64,000 nt of DNA from Carbonactinospora thermoautotrophica (GTDB lineage Bacteria; Actinomycetota; Actinomycetes; Streptomycetales; Carbonactinosporaceae), in the NCBI RefSeq assembly GCF_001543895.1, contig NZ_JYIJ01000012.1:1-64000 (forward strand). The letters are read 5' to 3'. Positions within the stretch are counted from its first letter, which is position 1; every line of letters starts with the position of its first letter. The notes under the pieces are model-generated. The model was not told where the DNA came from. It was given only the letters and a program-made list of their open reading frames with translations, and did not search any database. Positions 44,466 to 55,589 of this stretch are shown in pieces. A program made the translations under genes and the position numbers.

Positions 44466-45104
44466 TCAGCCCCGCAGGTGCTCGGTGAACCAGTCCGCGG
44501 CGTACCGCGCCACGAGCTCCAGGGCACCGGGCTCCTCAAACAGGTGACCGGCCCCGGGCACCACCCGCAGCTCGTGCGGCGCGGTGAGCTGCTTGGCCGC
44601 GTCCTCGTTGAGGCCGAGCACCAGGGTGTCGTCGCCGCCCACGATCAGCAGCGTGGGCGCCCGGACGTCGGGAAGCGCCGAGGCGGCGAGGTCAGGACGC
44701 CCGCCGCGGGACACCACGGCGCGGACCCGGTCCGGGCGTTGCGCGGCGGCGCCGAGCGCGGCGGCCGCGCCGGTGCTGGCGCCGAACAGCCCGACCGGGA
44801 GCGCCCGGGTGCGCTCGTCCCGGGCGAGCCAGTCGACCGTGCCGACGACCCGCGCGGTCAGCAGCGGGATGTTGAACCGCCACGCCCCGCTGTAGGCGTC
44901 CCGGGCCTCCTCGTCCTCGGTGAGGAGGTCCAGCAGCAGCGTGGCCAGGCCACGGTCGCGTAGTTCCCGCGCCACGAACTGGTTGCGGGGGCTGTGCCGC
45001 CCGCTGCCGCTGCCGTGGGCGAACGCGACGATGCCGGTCGCGCCCTGCGGGATGTCCAGGTCTGCGTACAGCGTGACGTCGCCGATGGGTAGCTCAACCG
45101 CCAT
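44466..45104 (-). CDS. Alpha/beta hydrolase (dienelactone-hydrolase-like)
   Basis: A 212-residue serine hydrolase. It has a GSGSGRHS oxyanion loop, nucleophile GASTG (about residue 108-112), the acid in GGDDTLV and the histidine in GAGHLFEEPG. It resembles the small hydrolases often annotated as dienelactone hydrolase or phosphoribosyltransferase-associated proteins. ATG 45104 has GGAGGTGAG upstream. The substrate is unknown. Confidence 0.85.
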   Translation of the reverse strand: MAVELPIGDVTLYADLDIPQGATGIVAFAHGSGSGRHSPRNQFVARELRDRGLATLLLDLLTEDEEARDAYSGAWRFNIPLLTARVVGTVDWLARDERTRALPVGLFGASTGAAAALGAAAQRPDRVRAVVSRGGRPDLAASALPDVRAPTLLIVGGDDTLVLGLNEDAAKQLTAPHELRVVPGAGHLFEEPGALELVARYAADWFTEHLRG

Positions 45105-45190
45105 CAGAGCTCACCTCCGCTGGCGACTCGGGTGAGCTTGGGTGCTTCCGGTTGGCTCCCTACCCCGATTCGCGCGGCTCAGCCCAGAAC

Positions 45191-45886
45191 TCAGGCGCAG
45201 GTCCGCTCGTGGACCAACGCCACGACCCGGTCGATCACCTGCTCCAAGGTGAGGTCGGTGGTGTCCAGCTCGTACGCGTCGTCGGCCATGGCGAGCGGGG
45301 ACGTGGCGCGGCTCGAGTCGAGCCGGTCACGCCGGACGATCTCGGCGCGGGTGACGGCCACGCTGGTGGCCTGGTCCGGGGCGAGCTCGGCGTTGCGCCG
45401 CCAGGCACGGGCCTCGGTCGATGCGGTGAGGAAGATCTTGACCGGTGCTTCGGGGGCCACCACGGTGCCGATGTCGCGGCCCTCGACGACGATGCCACCG
45501 GAGCCGATGATCTCCCGCTGCATCGCCACCAGCCGGGCCCGCACCTCGGGCACGGCGCTCACCGCGCTGACCGCGTTGGTGACCTCCCGGGTCCGGATCG
45601 GGGCGGACACGTCCTCACCGTCCACCGTGATCTTCGGCTGATCCGGGTCGGTACCGGACTCCAGGTTCGGCTTGCCACACGCCGCGGCGATCTGCCCGGC
45701 GTCGGTCACGTCGACGCCGTGCCTCAGCATCCACCAGGTCATCGCCCGGTACATCGCGCCGGTGTCCAGGTACCGCAGCCCGAGCCGGGCCGCCACGCCC
45801 CGGGACACGCTGGACTTGCCGGACCCGGACGGCCCGTCGATCGCGACGACCACGGTGGCGAGTGACTTGTGGTGCGACGGCTCCAC
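45191..45886 (-). CDS. cmk: Cytidylate kinase
   Basis: A 231-residue (d)CMP kinase. P-loop AIDGPSGSGKSSVSRGVA (about residues 14-31), LDTGAMYRA for CMP binding, VVEGRDIGTVV, and the RRDRLDSSRATSPL lid. It phosphorylates CMP/dCMP with ATP. GTG start. It lies in the standard actinobacterial order between the prephenate dehydrogenase and der genes. Confidence 0.96.
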   Translation of the reverse strand: MEPSHHKSLATVVVAIDGPSGSGKSSVSRGVAARLGLRYLDTGAMYRAMTWWMLRHGVDVTDAGQIAAACGKPNLESGTDPDQPKITVDGEDVSAPIRTREVTNAVSAVSAVPEVRARLVAMQREIIGSGGIVVEGRDIGTVVAPEAPVKIFLTASTEARAWRRNAELAPDQATSVAVTRAEIVRRDRLDSSRATSPLAMADDAYELDTTDLTLEQVIDRVVALVHERTCA

Positions 45887-46142
45887 GCGCAGCCCCTTCC
45901 CAGTACCCCAGTTTCTCCGGCTGCAGGGTAACCCGGACCGCGTAGTCCTCGGGGTTTCGGCCCGGTTCGGGCTGGGGGTCGGTGAGCCGCACGCTGCTCA
46001 CGGCCCACAGCGGCTCTGGGCTGGCTGAGCACCTGCGGCTCGACCGTCACGAGCCGGGGTCTTCGCGGAACGCACCGCGCGTCAGGTCGATGCGCCGGCT
46101 GTGGTCCCCGGGTGAGACGCCGGGGCCAGGAGGGCGCGCCGG
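45887..46142. other. Gap between cmk and tyrA
   Basis: 256 bp without an assigned gene. On the minus strand a frame starting GTG at 46001 (SSVRLTDPQPEPGRNPEDYA) has codon third positions that are almost all G or C for about 35 codons before it runs into cmk in another frame. It may be a small or eroded gene; there is nothing to identify it. Confidence 0.3.
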
Positions 46143-47246
46143 CTACTCCTGCACGGTCCAGCCCCGCCTGCGCAGCTCGGCAGTGAGCGTGGCGGCCACC
46201 GCGGGCTCGACCGAGATCTCCACGAGGCCGACCGGCTGGCCCGGCGAGTGCTCGATCGCGAGGTCCTCGATGTTGACCCCGGCCTCGCCGACGTCGGTGA
46301 ACAGGCGGGCCAGCTCGCCGGGGCGGTCGCCGATGATGACCGGGACGACCGCGTACCGGGCGGGCGGGGCGCCGTGCTTGCCGGGAATGCGGGCGACGCC
46401 GGCGTTGCCGCGCTTGAGCACGTCCGTCAGGTCGGCGGGGTCGGCGGATCCGTGCCCCGCCGCGAGGGCGCGCAGCGCGGTGACCGTCTTGTCCAGGTCA
46501 CGGCCCAGCGCCTCCAGCACGTCGGCGACGGCGGCGGCGTTGCAGGACAGAATGTCGACCCACAGCGCCGGATCGCTGGCCGCGATGCGGGTCACGTCAC
46601 GGATGCCCTGGCCGCAGAGCCGGACCGCTTCGTCGGCGGCGTCGGCCAGCCTGGCGGCCATCAGGCTGGACACCAGATGGGGCGCGTGTGAGACCAGGGC
46701 GACGGCGTGGTCGTGCGCGGCCGGGTCCATCTCGATCGGCAACGCGCCGCACAGCCGCGCCAGCTCCCGGGCGGCCGCCAGCGCGTGGGGGGACGTATGC
46801 GGTGACGGGGTGAGCACCCAGGGCCGGCCCTCGAACAGGTCGCCGCGCGCCGCGGCGGGTCCGGACCGCTCACGACCGGCCATCGGGTGCCCGCCGACGT
46901 AGGAGCACAGGTCGCAGCCGAGCCGCTCGGCGTCGCCCAGCGGCAGCGCCTTGACGCTGGCCACGTCGGTGTACGCGGCGGCCGCGTCGCGGGCCTGCAG
47001 GTCGGCGAGCACCCGGCCGACGTGGGTCGGCGGCACGCCGAGGATCGCGAGGTCGACCGGACCCGGCGGCTCTTCCGCGCGGCCCGCCCCGAGCTCAGCG
47101 GCGAACCTGGCCACCGCCGGGTTCGTGTCGGCGAGGTAGGTGGCCACACCGCGCGAGGACAGCGCCAGCGCGACCGAGGTGCCGATCAGGCCGGTGCCGA
47201 CGACCAGCGCGGTCCGTAGGGTGGGGGCGCTGTCGGGGGTGTTCAC
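46143..47246 (-). CDS. tyrA: Prephenate dehydrogenase with ACT domain
   Basis: A 367-residue NAD(P)-dependent prephenate (or arogenate) dehydrogenase for tyrosine synthesis: VVGTGLIGTSVALAL nucleotide-binding motif, TDVASVKA, and YVGGHPMAGRE (conserved in the family). The C-terminal ~75 residues form an ACT regulatory domain (VIIGDRPGELARLFTDVGEAGVN). GTG start with GAGGTGA upstream. It shares chorismate with the tryptophan branch that feeds the indolocarbazole, but belongs to the housekeeping block. Confidence 0.94.
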   Translation of the reverse strand: MNTPDSAPTLRTALVVGTGLIGTSVALALSSRGVATYLADTNPAVARFAAELGAGRAEEPPGPVDLAILGVPPTHVGRVLADLQARDAAAAYTDVASVKALPLGDAERLGCDLCSYVGGHPMAGRERSGPAAARGDLFEGRPWVLTPSPHTSPHALAAARELARLCGALPIEMDPAAHDHAVALVSHAPHLVSSLMAARLADAADEAVRLCGQGIRDVTRIAASDPALWVDILSCNAAAVADVLEALGRDLDKTVTALRALAAGHGSADPADLTDVLKRGNAGVARIPGKHGAPPARYAVVPVIIGDRPGELARLFTDVGEAGVNIEDLAIEHSPGQPVGLVEISVEPAVAATLTAELRRRGWTVQE

Positions 47247-47268
47247 GCCATCACCTCACCGGTCGCGC

Positions 47269-47631
47269 TCACTGGGCGATGTCCTTGCGCAGCGCGGCGG
47301 CGGCGCCCAGGTACACGTGCTGGATCTCCGACTTCGCCAGGTCCGTCTCCACGTGGGCGAGGATCCGGACCACGCGCGGCATGGCCCCCTCGATGTCCAG
47401 CTCGGTGGCGCAGAGCAGGGGCACGTCGACGATGCCGAGCTGGCGCGCAGCCACCGCCGGGAACTCCGAATGCAGGTCCGGGGTGGCGGTGAACAGCACG
47501 CTGATCAGGTCGTCGATCTGGAGCCGGTTCCGCTCCAGGATCGCGGTGAGCAGCTCGGACACCTGCTTGATCAGGTGCTCCCGCTCGTCCCGTTCCAGCT
47601 GCACCGCCCCACGAATCGCTCGTACCGCCAC
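47269..47631 (-). CDS. aroH: Chorismate mutase, AroH type
   Basis: A 120-residue monofunctional chorismate mutase of the trimeric Bacillus AroH class. It has RAIRGAVQLERDE (active-site arginine), ISVLFTATPDLHSEFPAVAAR, and VPLLCATELDIEGAMPRVVRIL. It converts chorismate to prephenate, the substrate of the neighbouring TyrA. GTG start. Upstream (47641-47680) a short tandem GCGCTCTTC repeat occurs three times. Confidence 0.95.
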   Translation of the reverse strand: MAVRAIRGAVQLERDEREHLIKQVSELLTAILERNRLQIDDLISVLFTATPDLHSEFPAVAARQLGIVDVPLLCATELDIEGAMPRVVRILAHVETDLAKSEIQHVYLGAAAALRKDIAQ

Positions 47632-47719
47632 AATCTACCTCTCTGCGCGCTCTTCGCGCTCTTCGCGCTCTCCGTCGAGGCGACCATAACGGCTGGCCGG
47701 TCCGGAGCCTAAAGGCGTC

Positions 47720-48553
47720 TCACATGTCGACAGCGGCGAACAGCCTGCCCAGCTCCTGCTGGGTGAGCGGGCGCAGGTGACCGGGCTTGAGGTCGCCCAG
47801 CGCCACCGCGCCGAACCGGAGCCGGACCAGCCGCTTCACCGGGTGCCCGACCGCCTCCAGCAACCGGCGGACGATGTGCTTGCGTCCCTCGTGCAGCACC
47901 ACCTCCACCATGGCCCGGTTGCCGGCGCTGCCGACGACCCGGAACCGGTCGACCTTGACCGGGCCGTCCTCCAGCTCCACCCCGGCGCGCAGCCGCTGCC
48001 CGAGGTCGTGCGGGACGGGTCCGGGTACCTCGGCCAGGTACGTCTTCTCCACCCCGTACGAAGGGTGGGTGAGCCGATGGGCCAGCTCGCCGTCATTGGT
48101 GAGCAGCAGCAGGCCCTCGGTGTCCTGGTCGAGCCGCCCGACGTGGAAGAGCCGCTCGGCGCGGCCCCGTACATAGTCGCCGACGCAGGGTCGGCCCTGC
48201 GGGTCGGTCATCGTGGTGACGACGCCGCGGGGTTTGTTGAACGCGTAGTACACGAGCGTGGGGTTGGTGTTGATCCGCATCCCGTCGACGCGGATCACCT
48301 GACGCTCGGGGTCGACGCGGCGGCCGAGGCGGGCTGGCTCGCCGTCGACGGTGACCCGGCCTTCCGCGATCAGCTCCTCACAGGCGCGGCGACTGCCGAG
48401 CCCGGCTTGCGCGAGCACCTTCTGCAGCCGGACGCCTTCGTTGTCGCCCTCCGGCGCGCGGGCCCGGACCGGCCGGTCCGCGCGCGGGCGGTACGGTGCG
48501 GCTTCGCGCCGCGGGCCACCTCGACTGGAACTTTCCCTCGTCAACGTCTCCAC
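47720..48553 (-). CDS. rluB: 23S rRNA pseudouridine synthase (RluB-like)
   Basis: A 277-residue pseudouridine synthase. An arginine-rich N-terminus is followed by an S4 RNA-binding domain (VRLQKVLAQAGLGSRRACEELI, about residues 40-62) and the RsuA/RluB catalytic domain with VGRLDQDTEGLLLLTNDG holding the catalytic aspartate. GTG start one base after the scpB stop. Order scpA-scpB-rluB is typical. Confidence 0.94.
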   Translation of the reverse strand: METLTRESSSRGGPRREAAPYRPRADRPVRARAPEGDNEGVRLQKVLAQAGLGSRRACEELIAEGRVTVDGEPARLGRRVDPERQVIRVDGMRINTNPTLVYYAFNKPRGVVTTMTDPQGRPCVGDYVRGRAERLFHVGRLDQDTEGLLLLTNDGELAHRLTHPSYGVEKTYLAEVPGPVPHDLGQRLRAGVELEDGPVKVDRFRVVGSAGNRAMVEVVLHEGRKHIVRRLLEAVGHPVKRLVRLRFGAVALGDLKPGHLRPLTQQELGRLFAAVDM

Positions 48554-48554
48554 C

Positions 48555-49268
48555 TCACCGGGAGGTGTCCCCGGTCTCAGCCTCCAGGGCCTCGACCTCC
48601 GGCAGGAACGGCGCGAGATCCGGCAGCTCGTCCAGGCTGCGCAGGCCCAGCCGTTCCAGGAAGTAGCCGGTGGTCCGGTACAGCAGCGCCCCCGTCTCCG
48701 GCTCGGTTCCGCACTCCTCGATCAGGCCGCGCGCGACCAGGGTGCGCATCACCCCGTCCACGTTCACCCCTCGTATGGCGGACACCCGGGCGCGGGTGAC
48801 CGGCTGGCGGTACGCGACCACGGCCAGCGTCTCCAGCGCGGCCTGGGTCAGCCGGGCAGTCTGCCCGTCCTTGACGAACCGCTCCACGACCGGCGCGCAT
48901 TCCGGCCGTGTGTAGAACCGCCAGCCGCCGCCCACCTGGCGCAACTCGAAGCCTCGGCCCTGCGCGGTGTACTCGGCGGCCAGCTCGCGCAGCGTGGCAG
49001 CCACCTCGGCCGTGGGCCGCTCCACGACCTGAGCGAGAGTGACCTCGCTGACCGGCTCGTCGACGACCATGAGGACCGCCTCCAGCGCGGCGCGCAGCGG
49101 CGGCAGCTCCTCCGGCTCCGGCTCCGGGATCACCGGCCGGACCGGGATGTCGATGGCGGAGCCGGGCGCGACGGGCTGATGGTCGGGTGCCGAGCCGGGA
49201 GCGTACGCCTCCTCGTCCCCGGCCCCGGACGGCGCCGGCTGGGGCTCCTCGTACTCGCGATCCACCAT
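48555..49268 (-). CDS. scpB: Segregation and condensation protein B
   Basis: A 237-residue ScpB: acidic proline-rich N-terminus, then paired winged-helix domains (LRAALEAVLMVVDEPVS and AALETLAVVAYRQPVTRARV, the family signature, then IRGVNVDGVM). ScpB binds ScpA and SMC in chromosome condensation. The start ATG 49268 overlaps the scpA stop (TGATG), preferred over the longer frame to 49349. Confidence 0.95.
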   Translation of the reverse strand: MVDREYEEPQPAPSGAGDEEAYAPGSAPDHQPVAPGSAIDIPVRPVIPEPEPEELPPLRAALEAVLMVVDEPVSEVTLAQVVERPTAEVAATLRELAAEYTAQGRGFELRQVGGGWRFYTRPECAPVVERFVKDGQTARLTQAALETLAVVAYRQPVTRARVSAIRGVNVDGVMRTLVARGLIEECGTEPETGALLYRTTGYFLERLGLRSLDELPDLAPFLPEVEALEAETGDTSR

Positions 49269-50188
49269 CAAGCGTCTCCCCCGGCCCGCGGCTGCGGGCC
49301 GTCGAACTCGTCCGTCACCTCGATGTCGCCCTCGTCCGAGCCGGTCCACCGGATCGTCAGCTCCCCGAGCGGCTGCACCTGCTCAAACGTCACCGAACCG
49401 TCCCGGTACAGCTCGAGCAGCGCCAGGAACCGCGCCACCACGACCAACGTGGACTCCGCGTCGGCGGTGAGCGCCCGGAACGTGGTGACACGCAGTCGGC
49501 GCAGCCACGCCCCGATCAGCGCCGCTTGCTCGCGCACGCTGACCTGCGGCGCGTGCAGGTGGTCCAGCGGCACCACCGGTGGCGGCTTGGGCCGCAGCGC
49601 CCGGGCGGCCAGCTCGGCGAACTGTTGCGGCCCCAGCCCCAGCACCACATCCGGCAGCAGGTCGGAGAAGGGCGGCTCCAGTCCCACGGTACGCGGGTAC
49701 CGGCGCCCTTCGGTGCTCATCCGGTGCGCGAAGATCGCCGCCACCTGCTTGTACGCGCGGTACTGCAGCAGCCGCGCGAACAGCAGGTCACGCGCCTCCA
49801 GCAAGGCGAGGTCCTCCTCGTCCTCGACCTGTGCCGACGGCAGCAACCGCGCCGCCTTCAGGTCGAGCAGGGTGGCTGCCACGACCAGGAACTCGGTCGC
49901 CTGGTCGAGGTCCCAGTCCGGCCCGCGGCTGCGGATGTAGGCGATGAAGTCGTCGGTGACCTTGGACAGGGCCACCTCGGTGATGTCCAGCTTGTGCTTG
50001 GCGATGAGCGCCAGCAGCAGGTCGAACGGGCCCTCGAAGACCTCCAGACTGACCTGGAAGTTCCCCGCCTTGGAGCGCACCCCGCCCGGACCGACGGCCG
50101 GGCCGCCCGGGCCGACGCCGGGGCCGGCGACCACCTTCCGGCGGGCGGGCGGCTGGGATCCCTCGTGGGGGACGGATGGCACGGTCAC
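49268..50188 (-). CDS. scpA: Segregation and condensation protein A
   Basis: A 306-residue ScpA kleisin. The N-terminal SMC-binding region reads FQVSLEVFEGPFDLLLALI, AKHKLDITEVALSKVTDDF; the C-terminal winged helix ends LALLELYRDGSVTFEQVQPL. A ~45-residue low-complexity glycine/proline N-terminal extension precedes the core. GTG start. Coupled to scpB. Confidence 0.95.
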   Translation of the reverse strand: MTVPSVPHEGSQPPARRKVVAGPGVGPGGPAVGPGGVRSKAGNFQVSLEVFEGPFDLLLALIAKHKLDITEVALSKVTDDFIAYIRSRGPDWDLDQATEFLVVAATLLDLKAARLLPSAQVEDEEDLALLEARDLLFARLLQYRAYKQVAAIFAHRMSTEGRRYPRTVGLEPPFSDLLPDVVLGLGPQQFAELAARALRPKPPPVVPLDHLHAPQVSVREQAALIGAWLRRLRVTTFRALTADAESTLVVVARFLALLELYRDGSVTFEQVQPLGELTIRWTGSDEGDIEVTDEFDGPQPRAGGDA

Positions 50189-50258
50189 GTCTGATCTTCG
50201 GGTACGTCCTGGCGTCGGCGGCGCAAGCGTCGCTCGCTATCTTCCCGCACGCTGCCGG

Positions 50259-50669
50259 CTACAAGCCACGCAGGCGGCGTACCAGGATGCTGGCGTCGCC
50301 GTGCACCGCCAGGTCCTCCAGGATCAGGGCGACCGCCTCCCGGACGATGCGGCCCCGGTCCACGACGAGCCCGTGCTCGCCCCGCAGCGTGAGCCGGGCC
50401 TGCTCCAGGTCCATCAGCTCCTGCGAGGAGACGTACACGGTGATCTTCTCATCGTGGCGCTCCCGCCCGGATGGTCGCCGCCCGGCGCCACGGGCGCGCT
50501 GCCGCAGGTCGGTCAGGTCCTCGGGGCTCACCTCGGCGGTGCCCGCGCCCTCCTCGGGCGGCGGGACCACGTGCAGCCGGTCCTCGGCGCGCCGGCGGGT
50601 GGACCGGGCCGCCGAGGCGGTGTTGCGGAACAGCTCGTCCGCTCCGGGCAGGCTCAGGCGACGGGACAC
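50259..50669 (-). CDS. Conserved actinobacterial hypothetical protein
   Basis: A 136-residue protein encoded between ParA-like and ScpA in many actinobacteria by my recollection. A basic, charged N-terminus is followed by a short conserved domain (KITVYVSSQELMDLEQARLT and DRGRIVREAVALILEDL) that could be a ribbon-helix-helix fold, suggesting DNA binding. Its GTG start overlaps the parA stop by 16 bp. Function unknown; a segregation role is suggested only by neighbours. Confidence 0.8.
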   Translation of the reverse strand: MSRRLSLPGADELFRNTASAARSTRRRAEDRLHVVPPPEEGAGTAEVSPEDLTDLRQRARGAGRRPSGRERHDEKITVYVSSQELMDLEQARLTLRGEHGLVVDRGRIVREAVALILEDLAVHGDASILVRRLRGL

Positions 50670-51679
50670 CGGGCCAGCACCTCCCTCGCCAGCTGCCGGT
50701 AGGCGGCGGCGCCGACCGAGTTGGACGCGTACGTGGTGATGGGCTCGCCGGCCACGGTGGTCTCCGGGAACCGGACGGTCCGGCCGATCACCGTGTGGAA
50801 CACCTCGTCACCGAACGCCTCGACGACCCGCTGCAGGACCTCGCGGCAGTGCACGGTCCGCGCGTCGTACATGGTCGCGAGGATGCCTTCGAGCTCCAGC
50901 TCCGGGTTGAGCCGCTCCTGGACCTTGTCGATGGTCTCCATGAGCAGCGCCACGCCACGCAGCGCGAAGTACTCGCACTCCAGCGGCACGATCACCGAGT
51001 GCGCCGCGGTGAGCGCGTTGACCGTGAGCAGGCCCAGCGACGGCTGGCAGTCGATGATGATGAAGTCGTAGTCGCTGACGACCGGCCGCAGCGCCCGGGC
51101 TAGGGTCTGCTCGCGCGCCACCTCGTTGACCAGCTGCACCTCGGCGGCCGAGAGGTCGATGTTGCTCGGCAGCAGGTCCAGGCCGGGGATGGAAGTCTTG
51201 AGCAGCACGTCGTCGACGGTGACCCCGCTCTGCATGAGCAGGTTGTAGACGGTCAGCTCCAGCTCCATCGGGTTCACGCCCAAGCCCACCGACAGCGCGC
51301 CCTGGGGGTCGAAGTCGACGAGCAACACGTGCCAGCCGTACTCCGCGATCGCGGCGCCCAGGTTGATGGCCGAGGTGGTCTTGCCGACGCCGCCCTTCTG
51401 GTTGCACATCGCGATGATCTTGGCCGGGCCGTGGCGCTCGGGTGCGGGCGGAGCCGGGAAGTTCGGCATCGGCCGGCCGGTCGGCCCGATCCCGTCCGCG
51501 CCGTACAGCTCGATGAGACTGGCCTCGGGGTCGACGGCCGGGTCGACGTCGAGCGGCGGGGCGTCCGGGTCGGGATCGGTCAGCGTCTCGTACGGCGCCC
51601 GGGCCGGGTACCGGCGCGGGTACCGCTGGCGGACGTAGGCCTGTCTCGGTACGGCGTTCTGAAATGTCGACTCATTCAT
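50654..51679 (-). CDS. ParA-family ATPase
   Basis: A 341-residue ParA/Soj-type ATPase. A proline-rich N-terminal extension of ~85 residues precedes the deviant Walker A CNQKGGVGKTTSAINLG, then LLVDFDPQGALSVGLG, IIDCQPSLGLLTVNAL and IPLECEYFALRG-like switch regions. This chromosomal ParA next to scpAB is separate from the origin-proximal parAB and its role is less clear. ATG 51679 has GGAGG upstream at long spacing. Confidence 0.92.
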   Translation of the reverse strand: MNESTFQNAVPRQAYVRQRYPRRYPARAPYETLTDPDPDAPPLDVDPAVDPEASLIELYGADGIGPTGRPMPNFPAPPAPERHGPAKIIAMCNQKGGVGKTTSAINLGAAIAEYGWHVLLVDFDPQGALSVGLGVNPMELELTVYNLLMQSGVTVDDVLLKTSIPGLDLLPSNIDLSAAEVQLVNEVAREQTLARALRPVVSDYDFIIIDCQPSLGLLTVNALTAAHSVIVPLECEYFALRGVALLMETIDKVQERLNPELELEGILATMYDARTVHCREVLQRVVEAFGDEVFHTVIGRTVRFPETTVAGEPITTYASNSVGAAAYRQLAREVLARCPVA

Positions 51680-51791
51680 AAGTCGTTCTGCCTCCTTACC
51701 GACAGGTCGACTCCGCGCGTGATCTGAACCCTAACGGCTCGCGAGATCCACACGCGGGAACGCCACGCCCGGAACCGGCGGCGCCGGCCGG

Positions 51792-52913
51792 TCAGGCCGG
51801 CGTCAAAGGAGCGTCCAGGCTGACCGCCGGCATGCCGTGGGCCTCGGCGACCGGCTGGTAGGTGATGTGGCCGTCGTAGGTGTTCAGGCCGCGGGCCAGG
51901 GCCTGGTCGTTCCGGCACGCCTCGCGCCAGCCCAGGTTGGCGATCTCCACCACGTACGGCAGCGTGACGTTCGTCAGGGCGTACGTGGAGGTGTGCGGCA
52001 CCGCGCCCGGCATGTTGGCCACGCAGTAGAAGATGGACTGGTGCACCCGGAACGTCGGGTCGGCGTGCGTGGTCGGGCGGGAGCCCTCGAAGCAGCCGCC
52101 CTGATCGATGGAGATGTCCACCAGCACGCTGCCCGGCTTCATGCGCGCGACCAGCTCGTCGCTGACCAGCTTCGGCGCCTTCGCCCCGGGGATGAGCACC
52201 GCGCCGATCACCAGGTCCGCGTCCAGCACCGCCTTCTCGATCTCGTAGGCGTTGGAGGCGACCGTCTGCAGGTGGCCCCGGTAGACGCGGTCCGCGGCGC
52301 GCAGCTTGTCGATGTTCTTGTCCAGCAGCAGCACCTCGGCCTGCATGCCCAGCGCGATCGCCGCCGCGTTCATGCCGGCCACGCCCGCGCCCAGCACGAC
52401 GACCTTCGCCGCGTGCACGCCGGAGACCCCGCCTATGAGGACACCGCGGCCGCCGCACTCCCGCTGCAGGTGATAGGCGCCCACCTGCGGCGCCATCCTT
52501 CCCGCCACCTCGGACATCGGGGCCAGCAGCGGCAACGACCCGTCCGGCAGTTGCACCGTCTCGTACGCGATGCCGGTCACCTTGCGGTCGAGCAGCGCCT
52601 GGGTGCACTCCCGGGAGGCGGCCAGGTGCAGGTACGTGAACAACACCTGGCCCTCGCGCATCCGGTGGTACTCCTCGGGGACCGGCTCCTTCACCTTGAG
52701 CACCAGGTCCGCCTCGCCCCACACGTCGTCCGGATCGTCGAGCATGGTGGCCCCGGCCGCGACGTAGTCCTCGTCGGGGATCGAACATCCGGCGCCGGCT
52801 TCCGCCTCGATCACCACCTCATGACCGTGGCGCACCAGCTCGTGTACACCGGCCGGGGTGATCGCCACCCGGTACTCGTGGGTCTTCAGCTCGCGGGGAA
52901 TGCCGATCTTCAC
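51792..52913 (-). CDS. ald: Alanine dehydrogenase
   Basis: A 373-residue NAD-dependent L-alanine dehydrogenase: KIGIPRELKTHEYRVAITP at the N-terminus (with the substrate Arg), VKEPVPEEY, YLHLAA with catalytic His, GAGVAGMNAAAIALGMQAEV (NAD site) and the catalytic Asp in VDISIDQGGC. The open frame starts at 52973 but the family begins at the GTG at 52913, which I use. Reversible pyruvate + ammonia to alanine. Confidence 0.95.
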   Translation of the reverse strand: MKIGIPRELKTHEYRVAITPAGVHELVRHGHEVVIEAEAGAGCSIPDEDYVAAGATMLDDPDDVWGEADLVLKVKEPVPEEYHRMREGQVLFTYLHLAASRECTQALLDRKVTGIAYETVQLPDGSLPLLAPMSEVAGRMAPQVGAYHLQRECGGRGVLIGGVSGVHAAKVVVLGAGVAGMNAAAIALGMQAEVLLLDKNIDKLRAADRVYRGHLQTVASNAYEIEKAVLDADLVIGAVLIPGAKAPKLVSDELVARMKPGSVLVDISIDQGGCFEGSRPTTHADPTFRVHQSIFYCVANMPGAVPHTSTYALTNVTLPYVVEIANLGWREACRNDQALARGLNTYDGHITYQPVAEAHGMPAVSLDAPLTPA

Positions 52914-53061
52914 GACTATCAGCGTCCTCGTCGCGCTCCAGGGGTCGACCCCGTTGTCAGCCGCTCCATCCACTATGGCCCAGAAGGCGCGGGTCGGGAC
53001 GTTGCCGGACCTTCGATCGGCAAGGTGGGCGCCTGGTCTGAAGCGGCCCGGGAAGGCCGCT

Positions 53062-53751
53062 TCAGAAGGGACGCTGCGGCCAGGGCGCGTCAGCGGGGCG
53101 CAGCGCCTCCACGCCGTCGCCAGCGCGTGCCGCGGCGAGCGCGAGCACCCCGGCCACCAGGGTCGGATTGTGCAGCTCCCCGGCGAGGATCAGACGGACC
53201 AGCTCCTCGAACGGCACCCAGGCGATCGTCATGTCGGCCTCCTCGTGCTGGCCGACGTACCGCTCGCCGTCGGGCACCTCGGTGAGCCCGCGGGCCAGGT
53301 AGATCCGTATCGCCTCCTCGGTCGTGCCCGGCGAGGTGAACAGGTCCACCAGCACACGCCAGTCCGACGCCCGGTGGTGGCCTTCCTCGTACAGCTCCCG
53401 CTGCGCGGCGTGCAGCGGGTTCTCACCGGGCACGTCGAGCAGGCCGGCCGGCGGCTCCCACAGCCGGTGCCCGACCGGGTGCCGGTACTGCCGCACCACC
53501 AGCACCCGATCCTCCTCGTCCAGCGCGATGACGCTGACCGCCCCGGGGTGCTCGACCACCTCGCGGACCGCGGTCTGGCCATCCGGCATCCGCAGGGTGT
53601 CCGCGCGCAGGCCGATCACCCGTCCCTTGTAGATGGACGCGGACGCCTCGACCGGCCAGCGCTCCTCCTGGTCGCGCACCCTGGCCTGGTCGTCCCGTTG
53701 CTTCTCCGTGTTCGCCAGACCGCTCACCCGCTCCTCGCAGCGCTTGTTCAC
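53062..53751 (-). CDS. NUDIX hydrolase (ADP-ribose pyrophosphatase-like)
   Basis: A 229-residue Nudix protein with the box GLLDVPGENPLHAAQRELYE-EGHHR (the expected REL-EE-G core). Length and the VVRQYRHPVGHRLWEPPAG segment just before the box are those of ADP-ribose pyrophosphatases. GTG start. It sits 22 bp downstream of pyrG, as in other actinomycetes. Confidence 0.92.
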   Translation of the reverse strand: MNKRCEERVSGLANTEKQRDDQARVRDQEERWPVEASASIYKGRVIGLRADTLRMPDGQTAVREVVEHPGAVSVIALDEEDRVLVVRQYRHPVGHRLWEPPAGLLDVPGENPLHAAQRELYEEGHHRASDWRVLVDLFTSPGTTEEAIRIYLARGLTEVPDGERYVGQHEEADMTIAWVPFEELVRLILAGELHNPTLVAGVLALAAARAGDGVEALRPADAPWPQRPF

Positions 53752-53773
53752 GACAGCGTTCTCACGGTGGTTC

Positions 53774-55558
<1,785 letters not shown>

Positions 55559-55589
55559 TCAACCCGCCAATCCACGGGCTACCAGCGTA

